From positions 66,915,823 through 66,979,822 of the forward strand of contig OX352761.1 in NCBI GenBank assembly GCA_947095585.1: DNA of 64,000 nt. Direction: 5' to 3'. How positions within the stretch are numbered: position 1 is the stretch's first letter; each line of letters begins with the position of its first letter. The notes beneath the pieces are model-generated. The model made no database searches. It worked only from the letters and a program-made list of their open reading frames with translations, and was not told the DNA's origin. A program made the translations under genes and the position numbers. This DNA is from Nephrocerus scutellatus (lineage: Eukaryota > Arthropoda > Insecta > Diptera > Pipunculidae). Positions 10,691 to 21,293 of the stretch are shown here, one piece after another.

Positions 10691-11322
10691 TAAGACCTTG
10701 CCAGCTTTAGAGCGAAGGTATTTGTCCAACTGTGGACAGGGAAACAAAAAGACCAGGGTTACCAACTAGTAGAGCGTGAAGCTTACCTTGCAACGACATC
10801 CCCGGACAAGGAACAAAAGGAGCAAGAGCAAAAAGGAAGCAAAAGAAGAAGAAAAAAAAAAAAGCTAAAACCGGCCAAGACCGAAGAATTCGTCAACACC
10901 AACACCAACAAAGCCAGTTATTAAAAAAAGTAAAAAATTCAGTTATTAATAAAAATTATATACATAATATACTTATATTTCAACAAACAATAAATTGTAA
11001 ATTTTAATGAAATTTTTTTTATAAATACATATGTGCCTAAACTCAATAATTTAAATTTACATATCTTATACATATATATATTATAAAATTCTGCGCATGA
11101 GTGGGTATACGGGTTTTTCGCGAGTAAAATCATAAACAAAAAAGCTTTTCGTTACGTTCCAAGTTGCAAAAAGTATTTTTTCCCCCTCTCTCTCCCTTTC
11201 CTGATTAGAAAAAAAAATATTTTTAATTTTTCAAAATTTTTACCCGTGAACAAGCCAAAAGAGTTCGTCTGTTTGAGGAACTACCATTTCACTTCCACCC
11301 CTATTCTATCAAAAAATTCGAA
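10691..11322. other. Gypsy-1 leader remnant and AT-rich sequence
   Basis: A purine-rich stretch near 10800-10870 and AT-rich DNA lead up to the gag start. I could not find a primer binding site next to the truncated LTR. No other gene is visible. Confidence 0.45.
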
Positions 11323-12386
11323 ATGACTACAGACGCGGGGGTAAAAATTAGTTTAAGCGATGCGTTTAATCTTGTTCCTGAGTTTGATGGAATACCGGAA
11401 AATTAAATAAGTATATTGCGTGTGGAAACATCCTGTTTGCATCGACTAAGTCGAATACAGATGCACAAGTGTTTCTTGAAATAGTAAAAACAAAGTTGCA
11501 GGGTCCGCATTTGAATTAATACAGTATCAGACAATTTTGAAATGGTCTGATCTTATTAAGGAACTAGAAAAAATTTTTAAAAACAAAACCTTAGAGAATC
11601 TGTGAAAGAATTCGGGGACAGAATATGTAATTTGCTAAGTGCATTAAATTCGGCAACTTATGCAAATATCAGTCATACTAGCGTTGGGGAGTACTTAGTG
11701 AAAGAGAACGAGCGGCTAGCGATCAACGCATTCGAAGACGGCTTACGAAGTCATGACCTCAGGATCCTGATTAAAGCACGAGGAGAAACGGACTTAAAGC
11801 AAAGCACTCACTTTACCAATGAACAATCGTCGCGGATAGAACAACACTTCCAAATGATTCGAGGTTTCAGTAGACCAAGGGAGCAACCTTTTTGCACGGT
11901 ATGTAAAAGGTATGGGCCTACCTCAACGACATGTTACCGGAACACTTCGCTGCCAAAATTCGTCCCGAAATAAATAAAATGAGAAGTACAATACCGGTGT
12001 GCTCTTACTGTAAAAAAAGTAATCACACATATCAGGAATGCCGAACGCGATTAAGGAACGAAGGACAAAGCAACCTACATCCACAAACTAACACTTCGAG
12101 AAATCAAGGACGATACGAAAACAACCACCTCACACATAACAGGCAACACCAACATCGATATCAAAATCCTTTCACACCACCCACAAACACTGCGGTAAAC
12201 CAGCAAAATCATAGAAGCAGAACTCGTCAAGCAAATCAAGCTCAGGGAAACGAAAACGGACACGTTCTCCCGATTGGGTCAGACAGCAGCAGTAGTCAAC
12301 CAATAAATCTTTTAACAAATGAAACAAATATGAATAAAACAATCACAAATAAAAAACTTACAAATAAAACAATTTTAATAAAATAA
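11323..12386 (+). pseudogene. gag: Gypsy-1 gag (decayed)
   Basis: A gag of the 17.6/297-like gypsy group. ATG at 11323 opens the frame, which stops at TAA 11404-11406 (codon 28). The capsid region resumes at 11602-11973 and continues in another frame at 11931-12386. Two zinc-knuckle motifs follow: one canonical C-x2-C-x4-H-x4-C (CSYCKKSNH...C) and one in which the histidine is proline (CTVCKRYGP...C). The C-terminal part is rich in Asn/Gln/His. Gag would package element RNA; this copy cannot make the full protein. Confidence 0.82.
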
Positions 12387-12635
12387 AATATATCTTTTTT
12401 AAATACAACAGAACCAACAGTATGTATTCCTTTTAACCCTTCTAACAAAATGTACAATGTATTTCTTATAGATACAGGAGCAGAAATAAGCCTCCTCAAG
12501 CGCCAAAATATTTTAGGAATTAATACAAATTTGATAAATAACATAACATAGACTGCCAGATTACCACTATTGCAGGAAACACGATTTCCACTCACGGGTC
12601 GTTAGTTGGTACGTTTGACGTCAATGGTATAAAAA
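12387..12635 (+). pseudogene. Gypsy-1 protease remnant
   Basis: The retropepsin core LIDTGAEISLL (active-site DTG at about 12469-12477) precedes frame breaks. It lies between gag and RT, as in gypsy pol. Confidence 0.72.
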
Positions 12636-13166
12636 TTGATTGATTTAAAATATGACGGAATACTTGATAACGATTTCCTCAACGATTATCAAGGGGAAAT
12701 AAGTTATATAAACAGAGAGCTTTTACTCGAAGTTCTACAAAAAAGTTCAGCAAACTGTAAGACTGAATATACAAAAGAAAATTTAGCAAAATGTAAGACT
12801 ACGCCCAAAAATAGCCTAGCAAAGAGTAAGACTAACCATTTAGAAAAAAATGCAGCAAACAGTAAGACTATGCCAAAAGGTAGCCTAGCAAAGAGTAAGA
12901 CTGACCATACAAAAGAAAATTTAGAAAGCAGTAAGACTACGACCAAAGATATCCTAGCAGAGAGTAAGACTAAATATTTAGAAGAAAATTCAGCAAATCG
13001 TAAGACTAAGTTAAACGAGACCTTATCAAACCATAAGACTGAACATTTAAAAGTTAAAACTCAATATAAACCCGAAAATGAACAAAATATATTTATAATA
13101 GAACCAAGAAGCGAGAAAGCAATACAAATACCATTTCCATCCAATGGAAACATCGTAATAAGATAA
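12636..13166 (+). pseudogene. Gypsy-1 pol segment expanded by an in-frame repeat
   Basis: The 176-codon open stretch lies between the protease and RT remnants. It starts with the end of the protease domain (DGILDNDFLNDY) and then has seven or eight copies of a 13-18 residue unit ending in (S/C)KT. At DNA level the unit is marked by 'g(t/a)aagact' roughly every 40-50 bp from 12755 to 13045. The remainder (EPRSEKAIQIPFPSNGN) resembles the pre-RT region of related elements. Confidence 0.65.
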
Positions 13167-13468
13167 AAGGAAATTCAACCCGGAGTATACGTAGCAGCCA
13201 CAGTCATAAAATCATCAGGAAATAAGGTACAAATAATGGTTTTAAATAGCAATGATGAAGAAATGCGTTTGCATAATGAAGACTGGAAACTGGAATGGGA
13301 TAAATTAGAGGACTTTGACGTTATAGAGATGAATACATCTAAAGATCCTGTAAAACATAGATTATCTAAATTAGAATCCACTCTAAAACTGTAAGATGGA
13401 AGAAAAAAACCAGCATAATAAAATTATGTCGATAATTTAACGACGAGTTTTTCCTTGAAGGAGACCAT

Positions 13469-14770
13469 TTGAATTATACAGATGCAATAAAACACAAAAT
13501 AATCACTAATCCTGAAATACCAATCTATAGGAAACCATATCCACTGAAAACTGAAATCCACCGACAAGTAAAAGACATGCTTGAAGACGGAATAGTTAAA
13601 CCAAGCTATAGTCCTTGGAATTCACATCTCTTACTGGTACCCAAGAAAGCGGACAGTACAGGACAAAAACGATGGAGAGTAGTCGTTGACTTCAGAAAAC
13701 TGAATGAAGTTACTATAGGAGACGCATATCCCCTAGCAAATATAACGGATATTTTGGATCAATTGGGTAAATCGAAATATTTCAGCACATTGGATCTAAC
13801 AAGTGGATTTCATCAAATAAAACTCGATGAAAAGGACCAACAGAAAACCGCATTTAGTACGCCTTTCGGACATTACGAATATACTCGAATGCCATTTGGA
13901 TTAAAAAAACGCGCCAGCAACTTTCCAACGAATGATGAACAATGTACTAATGGGATCACAAGGAATAGATTGTTTCGTATACGTGGACGATATTGTCATA
14001 TATGGATATGATTTACAGGAACATAACCGTAAGTTGACCATGGTATTCCACAGACTTAGAAATCATAATCTAAAATTACAACCAGAAAAATGTAACTTCG
14101 TTAAAAGAGAACTAATGTACTTAGGACACGTGATATCTGAAAATGGAATAAGTCCAGACTTGGAAAAGTAAATTCAGTAGGAAACTTCCCAGTACCAAAA
14201 AAAGCTAAGGATATAAAAGCATTCCTTGGACTTGCGGGATATTATCGACGTTTCATTCAAAATTTTGCTAATATAACAAAACCATTGACAAATCTTCTAA
14301 AAAAAAAATATTGAATTTAAATGGGACGCACATTGTGATGAAGCATTCAGAATATTAAAAAATAAATTAACCACATCACCAATTTTAGCTTATCCTAACA
14401 TTGAAATTTTTTTTTACTAACGACCGATGCCAGCGACCATGCAGTAGGAGCAGTAGTATCGCAAGGTGAAATTGGCGAAGACGGACCAATATGTTATAGC
14501 AGTCGCAGTTTAAATTCAGCTGAAACCAGATACAGCACGGCAGAAAAGGAATTATTAGCTATCATATATGCAGTCAAACAGTTCCGTCCTTATTTATATG
14601 GCCGAAAGTTTACCATAGTCACGGATCATCGTCCCCTGACATGGCTAATGAATCTCAAAGACTCCACATCCAGACTAGCCCGATGGAGAATTACTCTAGA
14701 CGAATACGAATACAACATAGTATACAAGCCTGGGAAATACAACGTTAATACAGCGCAAATAGTAAAAGGG
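13469..14770 (+). pseudogene. pol: Gypsy-1 reverse transcriptase and RNase H (decayed)
   Basis: The RT fingers/palm read in 13469-14011 (RWRVVVDFRKLNE, STLDLTSGFHQIKL, FGHYEYTRMPFGL). A frameshift then moves the catalytic FVYVDDIVIYG to the overlapping frame ending at 14171. The connection region (FLGLAGYYRRFIQNF) and RNase H (TTDASDHAVGAVVSQGE, TAEKELLAIIYAVKQFRPYL, VTDHRPLTWLM) follow with further breaks. The sequence ends near 14770, and integrase is absent. Confidence 0.88.
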
Positions 14771-15198
14771 ACGTAAAAGGGACGTATTAATAACAACAAG
14801 ATCACAAGAAAAAATTGTCAATGCAGAATTTTCAGAACGAATGAATGAAACAAAACATACGAAAACACACGATATTTAATTTTATAATATACCTACTCAT
14901 TATCTTGGAAAAAAAATTACTATTATATCACTTAAAAATCTCAATTAAAACCTTACATAATTATAATAACATAAAATAAACTCAAAATACAAATCCTCAA
15001 AAAAAAAAAAAAATTATATACATAAAAAAAACATAAATACCTATATTTATATACTATACAAAATCATTATTCTTCATAGAACAAAAAAAAACCTATATTA
15101 CAGCAAAAGTTATTATTAATTTACTATACATAAATTATATATACATATTAACACACGTTACTGAAAAAAAACAAGTTTTTATACATATATTTCATAAT
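14771..15198. other. AT-rich gap in gypsy-1
   Basis: AT-rich sequence with A-runs and no recognisable integrase or env. It sits where these would be in an intact element, so a large internal deletion is likely. Confidence 0.5.
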
Positions 15199-15830
15199 GG
15201 TCAATTGGTGTTGTGTGGAAACCAACACCACTTACAAGGCAATTTTAGCCTCTATCTGTATAGTGTGTACTTTTCGTATGTACCATTCAAACCTAACCGA
15301 TATCTCGGGGTTGATTGTGACATACGAAAACCCTCATAAATTAAACCAAGCGACCGATCGACAGTGTTTTTCAGGCATCAATAAATTAAGATCTTTATGT
15401 AGTGCAGCGCCTGTCGTACTTATTTTATGACAGCGCAGCACTTTGTATATAAGTACGATATAGCTGCCTTGCACATGGACTGATGTTGCGTAAGAGGAGA
15501 AATGAGGGCGGACCCATAAATGAATCGATATCGGTTCGATACTATTGGTCGATGATTATACCGATAGATAATAAATCCGATTGGTTAATCATTATAATCA
15601 TACATAGTTTTAACCCAGAAGATTGGGTATAAAAGAAGCTGCTGAGTAGGAAGAAGAGGAAGAATTAGAAACTTAGATCCTCTAGACAAGTTGCAGCCAA
15701 GCCGAAGACAGCGGGCTTGTTTAGAATTAAAATTTTAATAAAATTAAATACTTTTAATTTTAAGACAAGTCTATTAACAGGTGTAATTGGAAACAAGTTA
15801 ATCGGCCACTTCAAACTACCACCCAGGCTG
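15199..15830 (+). repeat. Gypsy-1 right LTR
   Basis: The first 234 bp repeat the left LTR remnant. Beyond them are a TATA box (15628-15635), a likely leader start and AATAAA at 15737-15742, giving a U3-R-U5 order. The right end is set near 15830, just before transposase-like coding sequence. No polypurine tract is visible at the left edge, consistent with the internal deletion. Confidence 0.7.
15628..15635 (+). promoter_or_regulatory. TATA box of the gypsy-1 LTR
   Basis: TATAAAAG stands about 100 nt before AATAAA within the LTR, as expected for the element promoter. Confidence 0.6.
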
Positions 15831-15875
15831 AATTGTACAAACTATCTGGAGTTTTTGTAATATGATTTACTAGAA

Positions 15876-16231
15876 CTATTGAAGGACATTCAACTGTTTC
15901 AACTAGCTTCATCATATTTCCAACAGGATGGTGCCCCAGCCCTCTATGGTCAAGAGGTTAAGAATTGGCTAGATGAAGAGCACGGTAATCGTTGGATAGG
16001 AAGAAATGGACCAGTTCACTGGCCTGCAAGTTCTCCTGATCTTACAGCATTGGATATGAGGAGGAATGAAAGAAACCGAAATAGCAACTCTAATTGAATT
16101 AAAAGAGCGTATTCTCGAAGCGTCATTAAAAGGGAGGCAGCAGTTGACATCAATAAGTATTTGCAGTGAAATCCAAAAACGGGCTCTACCGTGCATACAA
16201 AACCAAGGAGGACACTTTGATCACCATACCC
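15876..16231 (+). pseudogene. Mariner/IS630-type transposase C-terminal fragment
   Basis: The reading SSYFQQDGAPALYGQEVKNW followed by WIGRNGPVHWPASSPDLTALD carries the second catalytic Asp (QQDGAP) and the SPDL block of DDE transposases of the Tc1/mariner/IS630 group. A later frame gives the tail CSEIQKRALPCIQNQGGHF, typical of the C-terminus. The N-terminal DNA-binding half and terminal inverted repeats are missing, and there is a stop near 16095. Confidence 0.78.
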
Positions 16232-16432
16232 ACTGAATGTCGGGCGAGTACACTCGCATGGTGCCAACGTGATGTATGCGTTGTGTTAGTCAACCAAGCA
16301 ATATGTATCGTCTTTCGGGTAATTTATGTTTTTCGTAAGGCGAGGGTTTATGCATATGGTTTGTGACATAGTCGATTTTATACGACTTCGTTACACGTCT
16401 GATACTCCTTTCCAATTACAATTAAATGTGAT
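16232..16432. other. Unassigned spacer
   Basis: Nothing recognisable lies between the transposase tail and the tandem repeat. Confidence 0.4.
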
Positions 16433-16830
16433 TCTGCAATTTAGTGCAATTTAGTAACCTCCGAAACAGTTATTAATAACATTGTTTCTATGTGTTTACC
16501 CAATTACAATTTAATGTATTTCTCCTTCCCCAATTCAATACTGCAATTTAATGCTTACCAATTCAAAATATTTTTTTTCTAAAGCAATTTAATGCGAATT
16601 AGTCACCTCTGCACCAGTTATTTATAACTTTGTTTCTATATGCTTACGCTATTACAGTTAAATGTATTCCTTTCAATTTAATACTGCAGTTTAATGCTAA
16701 ATAATTCAATATTTTTTTCCTAAAGCAATTTAACGCAAATTAGTCAACTCTGCAACCGTAATCACTCACTTTATTTCTGTTTGCTAACCCAATTACAATT
16801 AAATGTAATTCTTTTCTCCCAATTTAATGA
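16433..16830. repeat. Degenerate tandem repeat, unit about 143 bp
   Basis: The landmark 'caattta(g/a)(t/c)gc(a/g)a(t/a)ttagt' recurs near 16440, 16583 and 16726. Each copy is followed by a similar 'ctctgca' block and a T-rich block with 'caattacaatt(t/a)aatgta'. About 2.8 diverged copies are present. No coding signal. Confidence 0.72.
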
Positions 16831-17139
16831 CAAATAGGAAATAATAATAATAACTTAAAATGATTCCCTTTCTCTTCTTTTCCTCCCTTTTTTTACCTCG
16901 TCGCCGATGTAATAACCTGACTCAGTATGTATTTATTGAATGACGTCTTTAATATGTGTATGATATGTGTACAATAGTATGTAAAGTAAAAACAATATAA
17001 ATTCGTACTCGTGACTACTTGCACGATGTGCACACTCGTGTTGCTCCCTCAAGACTGCCTGTCGCCCAATGATGCTGTGTTGCTGCTGATGTTGTTTGTT
17101 GAGAGTAATCTGCATACTCTCGTTCAGCAGGTCGACGCA

Positions 17140-17508
17140 CCTTCCATTGGAAAATTCCTCGTCCGGGGACTGTGTAGGCGGTATACGGTTGACTGGTCGG
17201 TTTCAGCGGTATCTGCCATTATCCTTGTTTGAGATCTATTGTGTAGATGTATCTCGCCCCTTTAATTTATCCAGGATGTGGTTAATCTGCGCGAGCGGGT
17301 ATGCATCCTTGATCGATATGTCATTTAGTTGCCTATAATCGACGCAGAGTCTCCATGTGCCTTGTTTTTTCTAAACAAGTACTATGGGTGAACTGTGGGG
17401 GCAGGTCGAAAGGGCGGTGCGGTCGGACGAAATGGCGGCGGTACGTTCGGGTGTGACGGTGGCGGTCGGATTGGTAATTGAGCGGGTATAGCGAGCGGTT
17501 ACTCATTT
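17140..17508 (-). pseudogene. Gypsy-2 pol fragment (reverse transcriptase)
   Basis: On the minus strand 17380-17290 reads like [25 protein letters not shown], the entry of a gypsy reverse transcriptase, followed by a broken stretch ending PGRGIFQWKV. It has stops and frameshifts. It is the pol side of an old minus-strand element. The gag side lies at 34802-35495, separated by the Jockey-1 insertion whose target duplication is at 17509 and 34790. Confidence 0.7.
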
Positions 17509-17520
17509 CAGAGACTTTCG
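17509..17520. repeat. Left target-site duplication of Jockey-1
   Basis: CAGAGACTTTCG is found again at 34790-34801 directly after the A-tail of the non-LTR element. Confidence 0.75.
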
Positions 17521-17775
17521 TCGTCAATGTCAATGAAACGGAAACTGTTTTGCATTCATTAATGCAAACAGGTATGGAACGTTACATAACCGTAACAAAC
17601 GAAAACGCAATCCCCAGTCTGCGACAAATTCAAAAACTATAAAACTAGGAGCTGGAATACCAACTGGTAACCGTTTCCAACCACTGTGTGGAAATAACAG
17701 TAACAACGAAGCGGAAACTCGAGAAGAGGCGAGAGCACCAAAAGAGCGACCACCATCAATATACCTTCGAGAAGC
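17521..17775 (+). pseudogene. Jockey-1 5' end and ORF1 N-terminal part
   Basis: A short 5' segment followed by a gag-like reading (NRFQPLCGNNSNNEAETREE, then RPPSIYLREA), typical of Jockey-clade ORF1 before the PRE_C2HC region. It is cut at codon level by the LTR element at 17776. The same frame resumes at 31338, after the second AAGC duplication. Confidence 0.78.
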
Positions 17776-17969
17776 TGTAGAGGCGAGTTTGGCGAGTTTT
17801 GACACCCTATAGCGTGCCTATACAAAAAATAGAAAAATAATATTAACTCTAAATACGGCAGCTGCATCGCGAAAAAAAAAATTAGTCGGTTGCCATAACC
17901 AGCATTTAGGTACCAAGCCGATTACAGCATGTATATGTTGACAGCAATTCAATAATATACCGTTTGTTA

Positions 17970-17997
17970 GCAAAAATTCCAGCGCTGGAATTTTTGC
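17970..17997. repeat. Perfect 28-bp palindrome in U3
   Basis: The half site GCAAAAATTCCAGC is followed by its exact reverse complement. A second, nearly identical palindrome begins at 18045 with one central mismatch. The same pair occurs in the 3' LTR at 28037-28064 and 28112. It could be a binding site for a dimeric factor or form a hairpin. The function is unknown. Confidence 0.85.
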
Positions 17998-18609
17998 TTA
18001 AAAGAACATGCGAATGTAACAATGTAATGATGTACCGCTGGTTAGCAAAAATTCCAACGCTGGAATTTTTTCCGTAATAACATACGATGTTTAAAGCGTA
18101 GATCTAACCAAAAAAATTCCCTTCACATATGAACTGAGAGGTATACCGTTCCACAAAAAAAAATTTTTTTTGTTGGTTTTCAAGTAACATCAAACCCGGA
18201 GTGCGAACGCGTGGAAGCTGATGAAATTCCTATGGAAAGAGAGAATAATCGTGAGGTGATATAGGTAATAGGCTGAGAACGTAGTGATGGGAAAATATAC
18301 ACTACCAACAGCACATAAACAGCAACGAATGGAATTACAAGGGCGTTTTTGATTCCTGAGAGAGAGGAATTTTGGGCTTTAATTAGAGCAACGCGACGAA
18401 AAAAGAGGCAGTCAGCCTATAGGATTTGAAGAAGTTGGTCGTTGAGCTCGGGGAGAATAATTTTTTTACTGTTGGTAGTAGAAGCCTAAAGGAATGTGAA
18501 TCTCGGAATCATTGTGGCATAAAGTGAAAAAAACCACTTAATTAATTTCTTCTGCGCGAAAGTTTTTTTTTTGGGGCCTCGGAATTGCTACCCTTTTAAA
18601 TTGTGGAAA

Positions 18610-19365
18610 AAAAATTTCGGAAAAAGAAAAGTCGAGAAACTTCGCGACGCTTGGGCTGTTTAAGATCCTGCGCAGAGCAAGAGTGCCGCTATACCTATTC
18701 GCCATTGCGTGATTGTGATTTCCTTTGTTCAGTCCATTGTGCAATTTCGGAAAAAGAAAAGTCGAGAACCTTCGCGACGCTTGGGCTGTTTAAGATCCTG
18801 CGCAGAGCAGAAGTGCCGCTATACCTATTCGCCATTGCGTGATTGTGATTTCTTTTGTTCAGTCCATTGTGCAATTTCGAAAAAAGAAAAGTCGAGAAAC
18901 TTCGCGACGCTTGGGCTGTTTAAGATCCTGCGCAGAGCAAGAGTGCCGCTATACCTATTCGCCATTGCGTGATTGTGATTTCTTTTGTTCAGTCCATTGT
19001 GCAATTTCGAAAAAAGAAAAGTCGAGAAACTTCGCGACGCTTGGGCTGTTTAAGATCCTGCGCAGAGCAAGAGTGCCGCTATACCTATTCGCCATTGCGT
19101 GATTGTGATTTCCTTTGTTCAGTCCATTGTGCAATTTCGGAAAAAGAAAAGTCGAGAACCTTCGCGACGCTTGGGCTGTTTAAGATCCTGCGCAGAGCAG
19201 AAGTGCCGCTATACCTATTCGCCATTGCGTGATTGTGTTTTCTTTTGTTCAGTCCATTGTGCAATTTCGGAAAAGAAAAGTCGAGAAACTTCGCGACGCT
19301 TGGACTGTTTGAGATCCTGCGCAGAGCAGAAGTGCCGTTATACCCATTCGTCATTGCGTGACCGT
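18610..19365 (+). repeat. 130-bp tandem array in the 5' LTR
   Basis: Units start at 18631, 18761, 18891, 19021, 19151 and 19280 ('gtcgaga'), about 5.7 copies. Two subtypes (gagaaac...caagag and gagaacc...cagaag) are arranged A-B-A-A-B plus a diverged last unit. The open frames running through it exist because the unit lacks stops. The 130-bp period shifts frame each copy, so it is unlikely to be coding. Its place upstream of the TATA box suggests an enhancer-like or chromatin role, which is inference. Confidence 0.9.
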
Positions 19366-19441
19366 TCTGGAATCATTTATTTGCCTGTGAGCGTTGCTTG
19401 CCTGAATACTCATATATCGAACCAGTGGACGTACGACAGGC

Positions 19442-19450
19442 TATATAAAG
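19442..19450 (+). promoter_or_regulatory. TATA box of the RING-Gag element LTR
   Basis: TATATAAAG lies just downstream of the tandem array. Transcription would then start near 19475, making everything to 21270 R-U5. The same motif is at 29509 in the 3' LTR. Confidence 0.6.
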
Positions 19451-21275
19451 TATCGGCCGAACTAAAGTTTGCCGTATGGCGCAGCTGCAAATTTTTAGGA
19501 TGTTGCCAAGCGAAAACTTGTGTTTAAAAGGGGAAGCGGATCATGCCATCACCACGATGCCTCGATAGGATGCACATGCGTAATCATTACTTGTGCGTGA
19601 CCGGTGGCCAAACGAGTTATGGTTTGGAGTATTCACACTTGACAGTTCTCCAACGTTTTTTTTCTTGATGGATCCGGAATAACGACGTATCGGATGTATA
19701 AGCTTATCTAGAGACTTTCAAGGAGCTTCATAATTTTGCAACCGTTAAATTTTTTTTTCTATAAATAATTTGAAGGTAGAATAAGTCGGAAAATTTTTTT
19801 TGTCTTCTCTTTTCGCTTTTATATAAGTAAGTTAAACAGAAACAGAAACAGAAATCGGATCTTGCTTTCATTTCCTCGTTTAAATAAGTTAATAGTACTA
19901 GAAATCGGATTGTTCTCTTTTATAAATAAGATGATCACGTAATTATCGTGAGTTATATATATACCTAAGAAAGGAAGAAAACGTTAATTTATTTATTCAT
20001 TCTTTTGCTTTGAATTTTTTTTTAACTTTGAATATTTTATTATTTTTCCTGCTCGCTCCGAATAAGTAAACCTTAGCCAATAAAGGAGGTAATTGTTGGT
20101 GGCATGGGCCTGCAACAGTGCAATAACTCGTGCGAATTTTCAACTATTGTCTCGTTACAGCTACGTCAACTTCGTCAGCGCTGCCGGGGATCACGTACTG
20201 AAATACACCGTAAGTAAAAAAAACAAAAAAAAAATAAAAGTTAAATTTTGTGAGTACTTACCGTCCTTTAAAAATGTTTATCTTGAATAAATTTTGTGTG
20301 GTAGGATCGCTTACCCCTACCACCTACTAACAGAGAAAAGGAAAAACAATAATAATATTATTTGTTGTTGCATATATATAGTTATCTTATTTGTTAATAA
20401 CTATCTATAGTTTTTATTGTATATACTACCTCCTTATAACTACCTAAGGATCAATTAACCTCTCAGAAGAGCGGTTTTTTTTTTGTTGTTGCATACATTA
20501 ATCTAGATTTAAAATTTTAATTTTTTTGGATCCTAGATAACTTTTGTGTTAACTTAGAGAAGTGCTACCAGAATAGCACCTTGAATTTTTTTTGTATTAA
20601 TAAAGGAAGTATTTTGTACCAATTTAACATGGAACTAATGAGTTATTATTAAGGCCATTTCATCTCTCTCCATTTTGCTCCTCAAGGGAAATCGGCGTCA
20701 AATGCTGCTGTGATGAGGTCCCCTGGTTTGTTTGTTCAATTTTTTTTTCCTTCTTTTTCCTTTACCCTTCGGAATTCCCTTCGGTGGGAAATCCCTTTTG
20801 TCGTTTCCTCAATAGTGCACGCGATAATTTTTGTGTAATGGACATAAGTTGGGTGTGACTGGCAAGGACCCCCCCCATATCCCGACGAGCAGAGCTTGAG
20901 CATCGCTTGGCGTGCACACCGCCTGGATTCACACCGACCAAAAATCGGAAGCGTTACGTCACGATAGGGCTACACAGCGAGCATGTGCAAAGTGGCATAA
21001 TCTCGCTTAGTAGCCGTATACCGCACTGTTGTAGTTGTTTTTTTTTGTTGGTCGTGCTTATGCCTTTAGTTTAATTCGTACAACAATAAGATGACCCAAA
21101 AGACACGTTGAAAAGGTCAGTAAAGGTATTCATCGCAACCAATGTTACACAGACTTTCACACCCGCGGTTACTTGTTTCGCTTTCGCAACCATAACAATA
21201 ACAGGTCACCAGTTATTATTATTATTATAATATTATTGTTAATATTATTAATAGTATGAGAAATATTACATAAAA

Positions 21276-21293
21276 TGGCGCCCAACGTGGGGC
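21276..21293 (+). promoter_or_regulatory. Primer binding site, tRNA-Lys
   Basis: TGGCGCCCAACGTGGGGC, five bases after the LTR end, is complementary to the 3' end of animal tRNA-Lys(CUU) plus CCA. This primes minus-strand DNA synthesis in gypsy-type elements. Confidence 0.9.

Larger units (their letters stand above)
17776..21270 (+). repeat. 5' LTR (3495 bp)
   Basis: It starts TGTAGAGG and ends ATATTACA. Inside, in order: two related palindromes (about 17970 and 18045), a 130-bp tandem array (18610-19365), a TATA box (19442), and a long R-U5 of about 1.8 kb with several AATAAA hexamers (near 20081, 20286 and 20599). Compared with the 3' copy, it has an additional 'aggat'-type 5 bp near 19568 and one T fewer in a run near 20475. 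No diagnostic substitutions were seen. Confidence 0.94.

Noticed and set aside
10473..10769. 98-codon open frame in the gypsy-1 LTR remnant
   Set aside because: It lies in a repeated noncoding LTR segment and is not preserved in the second copy as a longer frame.
12075..12946. Open frames on the minus strand opposite gypsy-1 gag and the SKT repeat
   Set aside because: Antisense shadows of the repetitive, low-complexity coding strand.
18610..19365. CRISPR-like array
   Set aside because: The 130-bp units are contiguous without unique spacers and lie in an insect LTR.
18603..19527. Series of open frames of 79-142 codons in the LTR tandem array (and again at 28670-29594)
   Set aside because: They are produced by a stop-free 130-bp unit repeated out of frame. 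No start context, no family similarity, and they lie upstream of the TATA box.
20093..20290. 65-codon open frame in U5
   Set aside because: Short, no similarity and a weak start. The region is better explained as LTR sequence with splice-like motifs.
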